Assembly: GCA_023387655.1 (NCBI GenBank)
Contig: JAEWHR010000134.1
Location: 23,005-87,004, forward strand
Length of the DNA: 64,000 bases
Direction: 5' to 3'
Source of the DNA: Bacillota bacterium
GTDB taxonomy: Bacteria > Bacillota > Clostridia > Lachnospirales > Lachnospiraceae
Part shown: in pieces, positions 17,335 through 25,922 of the stretch
Layout of the letters: every line of letters begins with the position of its first letter
Position numbering within the stretch: position 1 is the stretch's first letter
Position numbers and translations under genes: made by a program
Notes under the pieces: generated by a model
The model's input: only the letters and a program-made list of their open reading frames with translations
The model's database searches: none
Told to the model about the DNA's origin: nothing

Positions 17335-18456
17335 CTATAATACATAACGGTCATTCTTTTCAATGACAATCTTAACATTTCCTTCTTCTCCGACATGAGT
17401 CGTGTTCGTTCGAATCGTGTCACGACTCTCAACAATACAATTTTCAATGTAAGTATTGTCACCAATATGTACATCATTAAGAACAATGGAGTTCTTGATG
17501 GTGCAGTTGTTTCCGACATAAACCTTTTTAAATAGCACGGAATTTTCTACCACGCCATTTATAATACATCCGCTGGAAACTAAGCTATTCCTAACCACCG
17601 ACAAAGCATTATATTTTGCTGGTGGTAAGTCATCAATCTTAGAATACACATCCGGATACTGTTTAAAAAAGTAGTCCCTTATGTCTTTATTTAAAAAATC
17701 CATATTGGTCTTATAATAGGAATTGGCACATGCAATGTTGCTCCAATAGCTGTCAATCTCATAAGAATAAATCCTCTTCAGATTCTTATACCTAATTAAG
17801 ATATCTGAAACAAAATCATGACGCTCCTCTTGTGCCGCTTTTTCAATTAGCTCTATTAGCTGTCTTCTACGAATGACATACACGCCAATAGATACGAGAG
17901 AGGAAACCGAAATCAATGGTTTCTCCTCAAATTCAACAATACGGTTATCATCGTCTGCCTGGATACATCCAAAACGATTACTCAGTTCCTTACTTAGTAA
18001 CCTCTTTGTTACCACAGTAATATCCGCCTTCTTAGAAATATGATACTCTAATACTTTATTATAATCGAGTTTATAAATCCCATCTCCAGAAGCAATTACA
18101 ACATATGGTTCATGACTATTTTTTAAGAAGTTTAAGTTCTGATAAATTGCATCAGCTGTTCCACGATACCAAAATCCATTATCTACTGTTATCGTTGGAG
18201 TAAATAAAAACAGCCCTCCTTGCTTTCTACCAAAGTCCCACCATTTTGATGAGCTTAAATGTTCATTCAAAGATCTTGAGTTATACTGTGTTAAAACTGC
18301 TACTTTTTGAACATGTGAATTCGACATATTACTTAAGGTAAAATCTATGCTACGGTAACTTCCAGCAATCGGCATTGCTGCTATCGCTCTTTTGTTTGAT
18401 AGCTCTCTCATTCTTTTGCTGTTTCCACCAGCTAATACAATCCCTATTGCTCTCAT
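17335..18456 (-). CDS. glgD: Glucose-1-phosphate adenylyltransferase, GlgD regulatory-type subunit
   Basis: Partner of GlgC in ADP-glucose synthesis for glycogen. The nucleotidyltransferase fold shows LAGGNSKRMRELSNKRA in place of the usual GGxGxRL, WYRGTADAIYQN, and SGDGIYKLDY where GlgC has GGDHIYKMDY. The changes at the catalytic loops match GlgD subunits of Firmicutes, which modulate GlgC (family knowledge). The C-terminal part (about 280-365) is a left-handed beta-helix. It overlaps glgC by four bases. 373 aa, normal. Confidence 0.94.
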   Translation of the reverse strand: MRAIGIVLAGGNSKRMRELSNKRAIAAMPIAGSYRSIDFTLSNMSNSHVQKVAVLTQYNSRSLNEHLSSSKWWDFGRKQGGLFLFTPTITVDNGFWYRGTADAIYQNLNFLKNSHEPYVVIASGDGIYKLDYNKVLEYHISKKADITVVTKRLLSKELSNRFGCIQADDDNRIVEFEEKPLISVSSLVSIGVYVIRRRQLIELIEKAAQEERHDFVSDILIRYKNLKRIYSYEIDSYWSNIACANSYYKTNMDFLNKDIRDYFFKQYPDVYSKIDDLPPAKYNALSVVRNSLVSSGCIINGVVENSVLFKKVYVGNNCTIKNSIVLNDVHIGDNTYIENCIVESRDTIRTNTTHVGEEGNVKIVIEKNDRYVL

Positions 18457-19727
18457 ACTATGTCACCTGCCTTAATTAAGCATTGTCCACCGATAAGAAT
18501 CCCCTCATTATAATCTTCTCTTTCCGTCTTACCAGAGATAGCAGTGTTTTTACCAATCCTTATACCATTAGGTACAACGCTCTCTTCTCCAATCGTTACT
18601 AAACCATCATAATAAATATTGGGATATAAAACGTTTTCTACCTCGTCTAAAACACCAAGCTCACAGTCTGCACCGATTACAGAGCTTTCTGCAATTATCG
18701 CTTTATTGACTATCGTATTTCTTCCTATTACCGTTGATCTCATGACAATGGAATCCCGGACAATAGCACCTTCTTCAATGATAACCCCAGCTCCGATAAC
18801 AGAATTATATACCTCTCCATAAATTTCTGTACCTTCTCCTATAATACAGCGTTCAACAACCGCTTGCCCTGCAATATATTGTGGCGGTATCACATCGCTT
18901 TTCGTATAGATTTTCCAAAATTCTTCGTAGAGATTAAATTCTGGAATAAGATCGATAAGTTCCATATTGGATTCCCAGTAAGAGGTTAAGGTGCCTACAT
19001 CCTTCCAATATCCGTTGTACTCATATGCGAATACACGGTCACCACGTTCATGACAATACGGAATAATATGTTTACCAAAGTCACACCCTTTTTGTTCCGA
19101 TAGACTTATCAAGGCTTCCTTTAGTATCTCCCATGTAAATATGTAAATTCCCATAGAAGCAAGATTGCTTCTAGGCTTTGGCGGTTTCTCTTCAAACTCA
19201 CGAATTCGTTTGTCTTCGTCTGTTATTACCACTCCAAATCGAGATGCTTCTTCTATTGGAACTGGTATGGTTGCAAGTGTGATATCAGCTTTCTTATTCT
19301 TGTGGAATTCTAGCATTACCTCATAATCCATCTTATAGATATGATCACCACCAAGAATAAGAACATATTCTGGATTGTAATATTCCATGTACTTTAAATT
19401 CTGGTAAATAGCGTTTGCAGTGCCAGTATACCATTCTGCATTAGTACTTTTCTCATAGGGCGGTAAAATAGATACTCCACCAATGTTACGGTCCAAATCC
19501 CATGGTATCCCGATCCCAATATGAGTATTCAAACGTAGGGGTTGATATTGTGTTAATACACCAACCGTATCCACTCCAGAATTAATACAGTTGCTCAGTG
19601 GAAAGTCAATGATGCGATACTTACCGCCAAATGTAACTGCTGGCTTTGCAATAGTCGAGGTGAGCACTCCCAAACGGGAGCCTTGTCCACCAGCTAATAG
19701 CATTGCGATCATTTCTTTTTTAATCAT
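18453..19727 (-). CDS. glgC: Glucose-1-phosphate adenylyltransferase catalytic subunit
   Basis: Makes ADP-glucose from ATP and glucose-1-phosphate, the committed step of glycogen synthesis. Motifs: LLAGGQGSRLGVLT, KPAVTFGGKYRIIDFPLSN, EWYTGTANAIYQN, GGDHIYKMDY, FEEKPPKP and YWKDVGTL. The C-terminal beta-helix (about 290-400) carries hexapeptide repeats. 424 aa is within the family range. GAGGTG precedes the ATG. Overlap with glgD means the two are made together. No other glycogen gene (glgA, glgB, glgP) lies in the window. Confidence 0.96.
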   Translation of the reverse strand: MIKKEMIAMLLAGGQGSRLGVLTSTIAKPAVTFGGKYRIIDFPLSNCINSGVDTVGVLTQYQPLRLNTHIGIGIPWDLDRNIGGVSILPPYEKSTNAEWYTGTANAIYQNLKYMEYYNPEYVLILGGDHIYKMDYEVMLEFHKNKKADITLATIPVPIEEASRFGVVITDEDKRIREFEEKPPKPRSNLASMGIYIFTWEILKEALISLSEQKGCDFGKHIIPYCHERGDRVFAYEYNGYWKDVGTLTSYWESNMELIDLIPEFNLYEEFWKIYTKSDVIPPQYIAGQAVVERCIIGEGTEIYGEVYNSVIGAGVIIEEGAIVRDSIVMRSTVIGRNTIVNKAIIAESSVIGADCELGVLDEVENVLYPNIYYDGLVTIGEESVVPNGIRIGKNTAISGKTEREDYNEGILIGGQCLIKAGDIV

Positions 19728-19756
19728 GCCATCACCTCTTGCTGTTTTATATTTCC

Positions 19757-19785
19757 ATTATAACATCTTATTACGAGGTTGTGAA
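19757..19785 (-). promoter_or_regulatory. Promoter of glgC-glgD-spoVG
   Basis: On the minus strand TTCACA (19780-19785), 17-base spacer, TATAAT (19757-19762), about 25 bases before the ribosome site of glgC. Confidence 0.6.
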
Positions 19786-20097
19786 TATATTTACCAGTTT
19801 TTTTCATTGATTATATCAATTATTGTTCAAAATATCAAACCAAACTATAATTCTATGATTTTCCTATGTATTTTTTGCTATTTTTTGACGATTTCAGGCG
19901 AATTATTTTGCATTTTGACGAAACTTTTTAATTACTACCTTATCACCATCTTTTTAATCTCATCCATTCACGTAATATTCTGCCCCTTATTGTCATATTA
20001 TATAAATAGCCTCTTCCAATTTTCTATCAACACAAATTATTCTAATGTCTTGTCTCTTAAATTATTATTCCTATATTTGCTATTTCCAAGGGAACGA

Positions 20098-20125
20098 TTG
20101 TAATTTTATTCAAATCGGTTATAAT
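20098..20125 (+). promoter_or_regulatory. Candidate promoter of murC
   Basis: TTGTAA, 16-base spacer, TATAAT. The leader would be about 190 bases and includes a small CAGGAAA/TTTCCTG hairpin near 20242-20260. The AT-rich stretch 19786-20097 shows nothing else that I can support. Confidence 0.5.
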
Positions 20126-20320
20126 AGCAAGTAAATACAGTGATTACATTATCCTGTGTTTTTTGTGTGAAATTCTTCATGCAAAGGTAAAATAGGCCTC
20201 GTACCAGAGACACCGTTTTCTTATTATAGCATAAGTATTATATCAGGAAATAATGTTTCCTGTATTATGGCGGTTACCTTATTGTATTCCGCTTTTTATA
20301 AAGACTGGAGGACATTCTAT

Positions 20321-21730
20321 ATGTATCACATTGACTTTACTAAACCGATTCATGTACATTTTATCGGTATTGGAGGCATTAGCATGAGCGGCCTTGCAGA
20401 GCTACTACATACCAAGGGATTCACCGTTAGTGGCTCAGACGCAAAAGACAGCAAAATTGTGGATCATCTAAGACAGTTAGGTATTAAAATTTTTATTGGT
20501 CAGAAGGCAGAAAATATTACAAAAGACATTGATCTTGTAGTATACACAGCTGCTGTAAAATCCGATAATGTAGAATATCAAGCTGTTCAAAAATATAACA
20601 TACCGATGCTAGATCGTGCCGATTTCTTAGGTCAGGTAATGCTACAATATAAAAATGCCATCGGTATCTCCGGAACTCATGGAAAGACAACTACGACTTC
20701 TATGGTTTCCTTAATGATGCTAGAGGGAAATTTTGATCCAACCATATCCGTTGGTGGTATTCTTGATAATATAGAAGGTAATATTCGCATCGGTCATTCT
20801 GAAAATTTTATTGTAGAATCCTGCGAATACAAAAACAGTTTCTTAAGTTTTAATCCTTCCCATGCCATTATTCTAAACATTGAGGAAGAACATCTAGATT
20901 ACTTTAAAGATATTGAAGACATTAGAAATTCTTTTCATACCTTCGCAAAAAAACTACCCGACTATGGTAACTTAGTTATTTGGGGAGGAATTGACCGATA
21001 TGAGGAACTAACAAAAGACCTCTCTTGTCACGTTATCACATATGGTATGTTCTCCTCAGAAGAAGAACGAAAAGAAAATGTGAATCGTTATGATTATGCC
21101 GCATGTAATGTTAGTAGCGACGATTTTGGCCTTCGTAGCTATGACTTATATAAATATGGTAAGTTTGTAGACCGAATTAGTCTCGGTGTTATTGGTGACC
21201 ACAATGTATTAAACTCTTTGGCAGCGATTTCTCTTGTGGATACCTTGGGTGGTTCTATGTCTGCAATAAAGAAAGGACTTTTAGCATTTAAAGGAACAGA
21301 AAGACGCTTTGAACGTAAGGGTGTATTAAATGGAATAACGATCGTTGATGACTATGCCCATCACCCTTCTGAGATTAAAGCAACCTTAACCGCAGCCTCG
21401 TCTTATCCCCATAAAGACATTTGGTGTGTTTTCCAACCACACACCTATACAAGAACCAAATCCTTTTTTCACGATTTTACAACATCACTTGCACTTGCAG
21501 ATAAAATAGTACTCGCTGATATCTATGCAGCGAGAGAAGAAAATCCCGGTGATATCTCTTCCAAGGATATTCAACGCGAACTACTCAAAATAGGGAAAGA
21601 AGCTTACTATTTTTCAAATTTTAAGGAAATAGAAAAATTTTTATTAGAACATTGTACCAACGGTGACTTGTTGATAACCATGGGCGCCGGAGACGTTGTA
21701 TCTATTGGAGAATCTCTACTTCAGAAATAG
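20321..21730 (+). CDS. murC: UDP-N-acetylmuramate--L-alanine ligase
   Basis: Adds L-alanine to UDP-MurNAc in peptidoglycan synthesis, in the cytosol. Motifs: HFIGIGGISMSGLAELL (N-terminal UDP site), SGTHGKTTTTSMV (P-loop), LNIEEEHLDYF, DYAHHPSEIKATL, and QPHTYTRTKSF. About 469 aa, normal. The open frame begins at 20267 but GGAGG nine bases before ATG 20321 marks the start. Its terminator is directly downstream and overlaps DnaA-box sequences. Confidence 0.96.
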   Translation: MYHIDFTKPIHVHFIGIGGISMSGLAELLHTKGFTVSGSDAKDSKIVDHLRQLGIKIFIGQKAENITKDIDLVVYTAAVKSDNVEYQAVQKYNIPMLDRADFLGQVMLQYKNAIGISGTHGKTTTTSMVSLMMLEGNFDPTISVGGILDNIEGNIRIGHSENFIVESCEYKNSFLSFNPSHAIILNIEEEHLDYFKDIEDIRNSFHTFAKKLPDYGNLVIWGGIDRYEELTKDLSCHVITYGMFSSEEERKENVNRYDYAACNVSSDDFGLRSYDLYKYGKFVDRISLGVIGDHNVLNSLAAISLVDTLGGSMSAIKKGLLAFKGTERRFERKGVLNGITIVDDYAHHPSEIKATLTAASSYPHKDIWCVFQPHTYTRTKSFFHDFTTSLALADKIVLADIYAAREENPGDISSKDIQRELLKIGKEAYYFSNFKEIEKFLLEHCTNGDLLITMGAGDVVSIGESLLQK

Positions 21731-21923
21731 TTATCCACATTATCCACAACCTTATCAACATTTTTTATCCGATAGGGTTGTGGATTTTTCTCTTTTATCT
21801 TAAAATTCTACAAGAAACGACTCATTTCGAAGAAACCCTTTGTTTAAGCCACTTTTTTAAACTTATCCCATTTTTCCCTAAAATTCATCCACTACTTTAT
21901 CCACATTATCCACATAATTCACA
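21731..21923 (+). promoter_or_regulatory. Cluster of DnaA boxes between murC and the dnaD-like gene
   Basis: Perfect TTATCCACA boxes occur as two abutting pairs: 21731-21739 with 21740-21748, and 21897-21905 with 21906-21914. Each pair has a weaker third copy just 3': TTATCAACA at 21752-21760 and TAATTCACA at 21915-21923. All point the same way. A cluster this dense is unlikely by chance in AT-rich DNA and is what DnaA binds in Firmicutes. Confidence 0.85.
21742..21791 (+). terminator. Terminator of murC
   Basis: ATCCACAACC (21742-21751) pairs with GGTTGTGGAT (21776-21785), with inner TATC/GATA, and is followed by a T-rich run. The 5' arm overlaps a DnaA box. Confidence 0.75.
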
Positions 21924-21960
21924 TTTTGATGAATTCCCTCCTCCTTCCAAAAAGACCTAT

Positions 21961-21988
21961 TTCATTCTTAATTTTTGTATGCTATAAT
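21961..21988 (+). promoter_or_regulatory. Candidate promoter of the dnaD-dnaC-like operon
   Basis: TTCATT, 16-base spacer, TATAAT (21983-21988). The -35 is poor. It lies about 50 bases downstream of the second DnaA-box pair and about 90 bases upstream of the 24-bp repeats, which would be in the leader RNA. Confidence 0.45.
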
Positions 21989-22078
21989 GTGCATGCAACA
22001 AGGGTAGACCAATTTAAAAACCTCCTACCAACCCTGTACTGTTTACACTATTACATAGCAGTGGGTGGGGGTAGTTAG

Positions 22079-22220
22079 GTTGAAAAAATATCTTTCAACC
22101 AGTTGAATAAATATCTTCAACCCAGTTGAAAAAATATCTTTCAACCCAGTTGAATAAATATCTTTCAATCCAGTTGAATAAATATCTTTCAACCCGGTTG
22201 AATAAATCACTTTCAACCCA
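22079..22220. repeat. Six tandem 24-bp repeats, each a small inverted repeat
   Basis: Units of GTTGAATAAATATCTTTCAA plus a CCCA-like end: two of 23 bases then four of 24. In each unit GTTGAA pairs with TTCAAC, so a transcript would form six hairpins in series, with many alternative pairings between units. The array ends 35 bases before the dnaD-like start. A minus-strand frame through it (repeating STGLKDIY) is an artefact of the 24-base period. Confidence 0.93.
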
Positions 22221-22255
22221 GAAGGTTTGTTTTTCATAAAGCTTGGAGGCAAATT

Positions 22256-23368
22256 ATGAATAAAATATCTTTCTTTTCAACTACAGATGCAGGCGTCACT
22301 GTAATTTCCAATAGATTTTTAGATGAATACATGCCACGTGCCAATGGTACCTTCGTAAAGATTTACCTTTATCTGCTTCGTTGTTTTCAGGATCCTTCCT
22401 TAGATACTTCTCTTTCCTACTTAGCTGAGAAGTTAGATGAAACCGAGAAAGATATCGAACGTGCAATAAGGTACTGGGAAAAGGAACAGTTACTCATCAT
22501 AACCAGAGCAGCGAATCGACAAATTACTGCGATTACTTTTACTCTTCCATCCTACGATAATTCAAATGTAGAGGAATCCCTACCGTCCATAACACAAGAG
22601 GCAATAGATCAAACAGCAGTAACAAAAACCACAGCAAAAGAACAGGATAGAACAAAAACAACAACCATTCATAAGCCAAACTACTCTGAAGCACAAATTA
22701 AAGTGCTTACTGAGATGGAAGAAGTAAAGTGGATAATGAATACCGTAGAGCGATTATTAGAACGCCTATTAAAGCCAACAGATGTTCAATTAATTCTGTT
22801 TTTATATGAAAGCGTTGGTTTTTCCGCTGAATTAATCTTTTATCTCTATGAGTACTGTGTATCAAAGAATAAAAGAAGTGCAAGCTATATTGAGACTGTA
22901 GCAATTTCTTGGGCAGAAGATGGAATTGATACTGTCGAAAAAGCTGAAGCTGCAACACTTTCATATAACAATAACTACAATGCTATCAATAAAGCATTTG
23001 GATTAAATAGAGCACCGGGAACAATTGAAAAGAAATTTATGCATCGATGGTTTCATGAATTTTGCTTTGATATTAATATTATTGAAGAAGCATGCAATCG
23101 TACTATGTTGGCAACAGGAAAACCAGACTTTAAATATGCCGATAAAATTCTTGAAAATTGGTATAAAAAAGAGGTTACCTCTGCAGCTGATATCGCTAAA
23201 TTAGATGAAGCCCACGCCAAACAATCTGCCCTTCTAGCAGCGAACAAGCAAACTAGTACTGCAAAACAACCTACTGCAAATAACCGTTTTAATGCATTCC
23301 CACAAAGGAAGTACTCAGAAGAGGATTTTCTATCAATGGAACAACGTCTATTAAATAATCGTTCCTAA
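22256..23368 (+). CDS. DnaD-domain replication initiation protein
   Basis: Likely remodels DNA and helps load the replicative helicase. N-terminal winged-helix region (about 1-100: DEYMPRANGTFVKIYLYLLRCFQDPSLDTSLSYLAEKL), then a DnaD/DnaB2-type domain repeated: about 145-215 (WIMNTVERLLERLLKPTDVQLILFLYESVGFS) and about 245-305 (AFGLNRAPGTIEKKFMHRWFHEFCFDINIIEEAC), the latter with the LNR-like helix seen in DnaD proteins. The C terminus is Ala/Gln-rich. GGAGG precedes the ATG. It is followed after 26 bases by a DnaC/DnaI-type loader, the usual pairing. 370 aa. Confidence 0.9.
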   Translation: MNKISFFSTTDAGVTVISNRFLDEYMPRANGTFVKIYLYLLRCFQDPSLDTSLSYLAEKLDETEKDIERAIRYWEKEQLLIITRAANRQITAITFTLPSYDNSNVEESLPSITQEAIDQTAVTKTTAKEQDRTKTTTIHKPNYSEAQIKVLTEMEEVKWIMNTVERLLERLLKPTDVQLILFLYESVGFSAELIFYLYEYCVSKNKRSASYIETVAISWAEDGIDTVEKAEAATLSYNNNYNAINKAFGLNRAPGTIEKKFMHRWFHEFCFDINIIEEACNRTMLATGKPDFKYADKILENWYKKEVTSAADIAKLDEAHAKQSALLAANKQTSTAKQPTANNRFNAFPQRKYSEEDFLSMEQRLLNNRS

Positions 23369-23394
23369 GATTAGCGGCAGAATGGAGGATATTT

Positions 23395-24399
23395 ATGGCA
23401 CTGAAAAATTATCAGTACAATACCATATTAAGAGAATACGATAATCGAAGGCTGCAAAACCAGCATGAACTAAAAAAAAGGAAAGAAGAAGTTTATGCAA
23501 AGATACCTGAACTTACGCTGATTGATCAAGAAATCATCGATGGTTCCATTCAAAGTGCCAAACTCTCTTTATCAGGCGATGAGACTGCGCTCAATCATTT
23601 GAAGGAACGAAACGAAGTTCTTTCAAAGAAAAAGCAAGAGCTCCTAAAAGATGCAGGATATCCGAGTCATTATCTAACGCTATGGTACACCTGTCCGGAT
23701 TGTATGGATACCGGTTATATTGGAAACGATAAATGTCACTGTTTTAAACAAGCAATTGTAGACATCCTTTATCACCAATCCAACGTAAGAGATTCTATAC
23801 AATATGAAAATTTTTCAACTTTCTCTTATGATTACTACGCAGCTGATTATTATGATGAAACTACAATGCTAACACCTCTTGAGAATATAAAGCGAGTCGT
23901 AACAGAAATAAAAAAATTTATAAATCAATTTGATACAAGCTATCAAAATCTTTTGATTTACGGCAATACTGGTGTCGGAAAAACATTTCTTACAAACTGT
24001 ATTGCAAAAGAACTGATGGACCATGCCCATACCGTTATTTATCTTACTTCTTTTCAACTTTTTGATATATTAGAAAAATATAAATTTAATAATGCTGAAG
24101 ACATGGATGACATAAGAAATCAATTTGATTATATCTTAGACTGTGACTTACTTATTATTGATGACATTGGTACCGAGATGAATAATACATTCATCAATTC
24201 CCAACTCTATCAATGTATCAACGAAAGACATCTAAGACAAAAATCAACTGTAATATCAACAAACTTATCTTTTGAACAGCTAAAAACAAATTATAGTGAG
24301 CGAATATTCTCTCGAATATCAAGTAACTATTTATTGTTAAAAATTGTAGGAGATGACATACGTTTGCAGAAACTTCTAAAGAAACACTTGAAAAGTTGA
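23395..24399 (+). CDS. DnaC/DnaI-family AAA+ helicase loader
   Basis: ATPase that loads the replicative helicase. An N-terminal helical region (about 1-90) leads to a zinc-type CPDCMDTGYIGNDKCHC near 100-116. The AAA+ core has Walker A YGNTGVGKTFL near 190, Walker B LLIIDDIGTE near 257, sensor 1 STNLS and the arginine-finger-type SERIFSRISS. 334 aa, usual for DnaI. With the DnaD-like gene it forms a replication-initiation operon downstream of DnaA boxes. Confidence 0.92.
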   Translation: MALKNYQYNTILREYDNRRLQNQHELKKRKEEVYAKIPELTLIDQEIIDGSIQSAKLSLSGDETALNHLKERNEVLSKKKQELLKDAGYPSHYLTLWYTCPDCMDTGYIGNDKCHCFKQAIVDILYHQSNVRDSIQYENFSTFSYDYYAADYYDETTMLTPLENIKRVVTEIKKFINQFDTSYQNLLIYGNTGVGKTFLTNCIAKELMDHAHTVIYLTSFQLFDILEKYKFNNAEDMDDIRNQFDYILDCDLLIIDDIGTEMNNTFINSQLYQCINERHLRQKSTVISTNLSFEQLKTNYSERIFSRISSNYLLLKIVGDDIRLQKLLKKHLKS

Positions 24400-24407
24400 G
24401 TTTAATC

Positions 24408-24436
24408 TTGACGAAACAAGAGGATAATAGTAATAT
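24408..24436 (+). promoter_or_regulatory. Promoter of prs
   Basis: TTGACG, 17-base spacer, TAATAT. The leader of about 205 bases has two hairpins: AGAAGCAAAT/ATTTGCTTCT (24506-24528) and CAAGAGAA/TTCTCTTG (24536-24564). No U-run follows, so an attenuator is not evident. Confidence 0.5.
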
Positions 24437-24648
24437 AGCTTTCGGAAGTTGGTTGAATCTAACTGAATTTGGCGAATTTTAAAGGATATTAATGCCAATT
24501 TTTATAGAAGCAAATCTAATTTGCTTCTTAATAAACAAGAGAAGAAGACAAGTGAATTCTCTTGCAGTAAATCATAGTTTATACCCTTATAGACGACATG
24601 AGCAAACCCCAAATAGCACGTGTCTAGAACAATACTGGAGGAAAAACA

Positions 24649-25818
24649 ATGTCACAAGATAATTTTAAAGAAACCTTACCTGTAGGAACTCTTGGTATCA
24701 TTGCCTTGGAAAGCAGCAAGGCTCTAGGTCAGAAAGTAAATGATTATATTGTTGAATGGAGAAAAAAACGCACTGGTGAGCATACAGCAACAATGCAATT
24801 TGCTGGTTATCAAAGAGACTCCTACTTAATTAAGCATCAATGCCCACGTTTTGGTTCTGGTGAAGCAAAAGGTGTCATTAAAGAATCTGTTCGTGGTGAT
24901 GACTTATACTTACTTGTTGACGTTTGTAATTATAGCTTAACTTATTCCTTATGTGGTCACACCAATCATATGTCTCCTGACGACCACTATCAGGATTTAA
25001 AGCGAATTATTGCTGCTGTTGGTGGTAAAGCAAGAAGAATCACTGTTATCATGCCTTTCTTATATGAAAGCAGACAGCATAAAAGAAGTTCTCGTGAGTC
25101 CTTAGACTGTGCCTTAGCACTTCAAGAACTTACAAACATGGGAGTAGAAAGTATTATTACGTTTGATGCTCATGATCCTCGTGTACAAAACGCAATTCCA
25201 CTAAAGAGTTTTGAAACAGTAATGCCATCCTACCAGTTTATCAAGAATTTATTAAAGAACATTCCTGATTTAATAGTAGATGCCCAGCATATGATGGTAA
25301 TCAGCCCTGATGAAGGTGCTATGGGACGTGCCGTTTATTTTGCTAACGTTCTTGGACTTGATATGGGTATGTTTTATAAGCGCCGTGACTACACAACAAT
25401 TGTGAATGGTCGTAATCCAATCGTTGCTCATGAGTTCTTAGGAGCCGATGTAGAAGGAAAAGACGTATTAATCTTAGACGATATGATCTCTTCTGGAGAA
25501 AGTATGTTAGATGTAGCAAAAGAATTGAAGAAGAGAAAAGCAAAACGTATCTTCGTTTGCGCTACCTTCGGTTTATTTACAAATGGTCTTGAGAAGTTTG
25601 ATGAAGCATATGAGCAAGGACTTATTGATTTTGTAATGACTACAAACCTTGTATATCAAACAGAGGAATTGCTTAGCAGACCTTACTATATCAGTGCAGA
25701 CATGAGTAAGTATATTGCATTATTAATTGATGCATTAAATCATGATGCTTCTATCAGCGAATTCTTAAGTCCAACAGAGCGTATTCAAAACGTTCTTAAT
25801 AAATATAAGAATAAATAA
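24649..25818 (+). CDS. prs: Ribose-phosphate pyrophosphokinase (PRPP synthetase)
   Basis: Makes PRPP from ribose-5-phosphate and ATP for nucleotide, His and Trp synthesis. Seen: VIMPFLYESRQHKR (equivalent of the RQDRK ATP site), FDAHDPRVQNAIPL, SPDEGAMGRAV, and the PRPP loop VLILDDMISSGES. The chain is 389 aa, longer than the usual 310-320, and several motifs are divergent, so this belongs to a long clostridial subclass. TGGAGG precedes the ATG. Near murC, pth and mfd as in other Firmicutes. Confidence 0.9.
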   Translation: MSQDNFKETLPVGTLGIIALESSKALGQKVNDYIVEWRKKRTGEHTATMQFAGYQRDSYLIKHQCPRFGSGEAKGVIKESVRGDDLYLLVDVCNYSLTYSLCGHTNHMSPDDHYQDLKRIIAAVGGKARRITVIMPFLYESRQHKRSSRESLDCALALQELTNMGVESIITFDAHDPRVQNAIPLKSFETVMPSYQFIKNLLKNIPDLIVDAQHMMVISPDEGAMGRAVYFANVLGLDMGMFYKRRDYTTIVNGRNPIVAHEFLGADVEGKDVLILDDMISSGESMLDVAKELKKRKAKRIFVCATFGLFTNGLEKFDEAYEQGLIDFVMTTNLVYQTEELLSRPYYISADMSKYIALLIDALNHDASISEFLSPTERIQNVLNKYKNK

Positions 25819-25875
25819 AGATTATTGATTACTGTGAAAATTAATATAGAGATGATACAGTAAATATTTCATCAA

Positions 25876-25913
25876 AAAAAGTAGGAAACGAAATGTTTTG
25901 TTTCCTACTTTTT
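25876..25913. terminator. Bidirectional terminator between prs and the YhaN-like gene
   Basis: AAAAAGTAGGAAAC (25876-25889) pairs with GTTTCCTACTTTTT (25900-25913). A-run and T-run flank it on both sides, so it can serve both convergent genes. Confidence 0.88.
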
Positions 25914-25922
25914 ATTAACATT

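Noticed and set aside
17283..17519. N-terminal extension of the spoVG frame
   Set aside because: Overlaps glgD, shows no SpoVG similarity, and a good ribosome site points to ATG 17282.
22043..22252. Minus-strand ORF with repeating STGLKDIY
   Set aside because: It is simply the translation of the 24-bp tandem repeats; the period is a multiple of three and no ribosome site or terminator supports it.
21731..22255. This region as the chromosomal oriC
   Set aside because: dnaA, dnaN, rpmH and rnpA are not next to it; DnaA boxes alone do not establish an origin, so it is reported only as a DnaA-box cluster.
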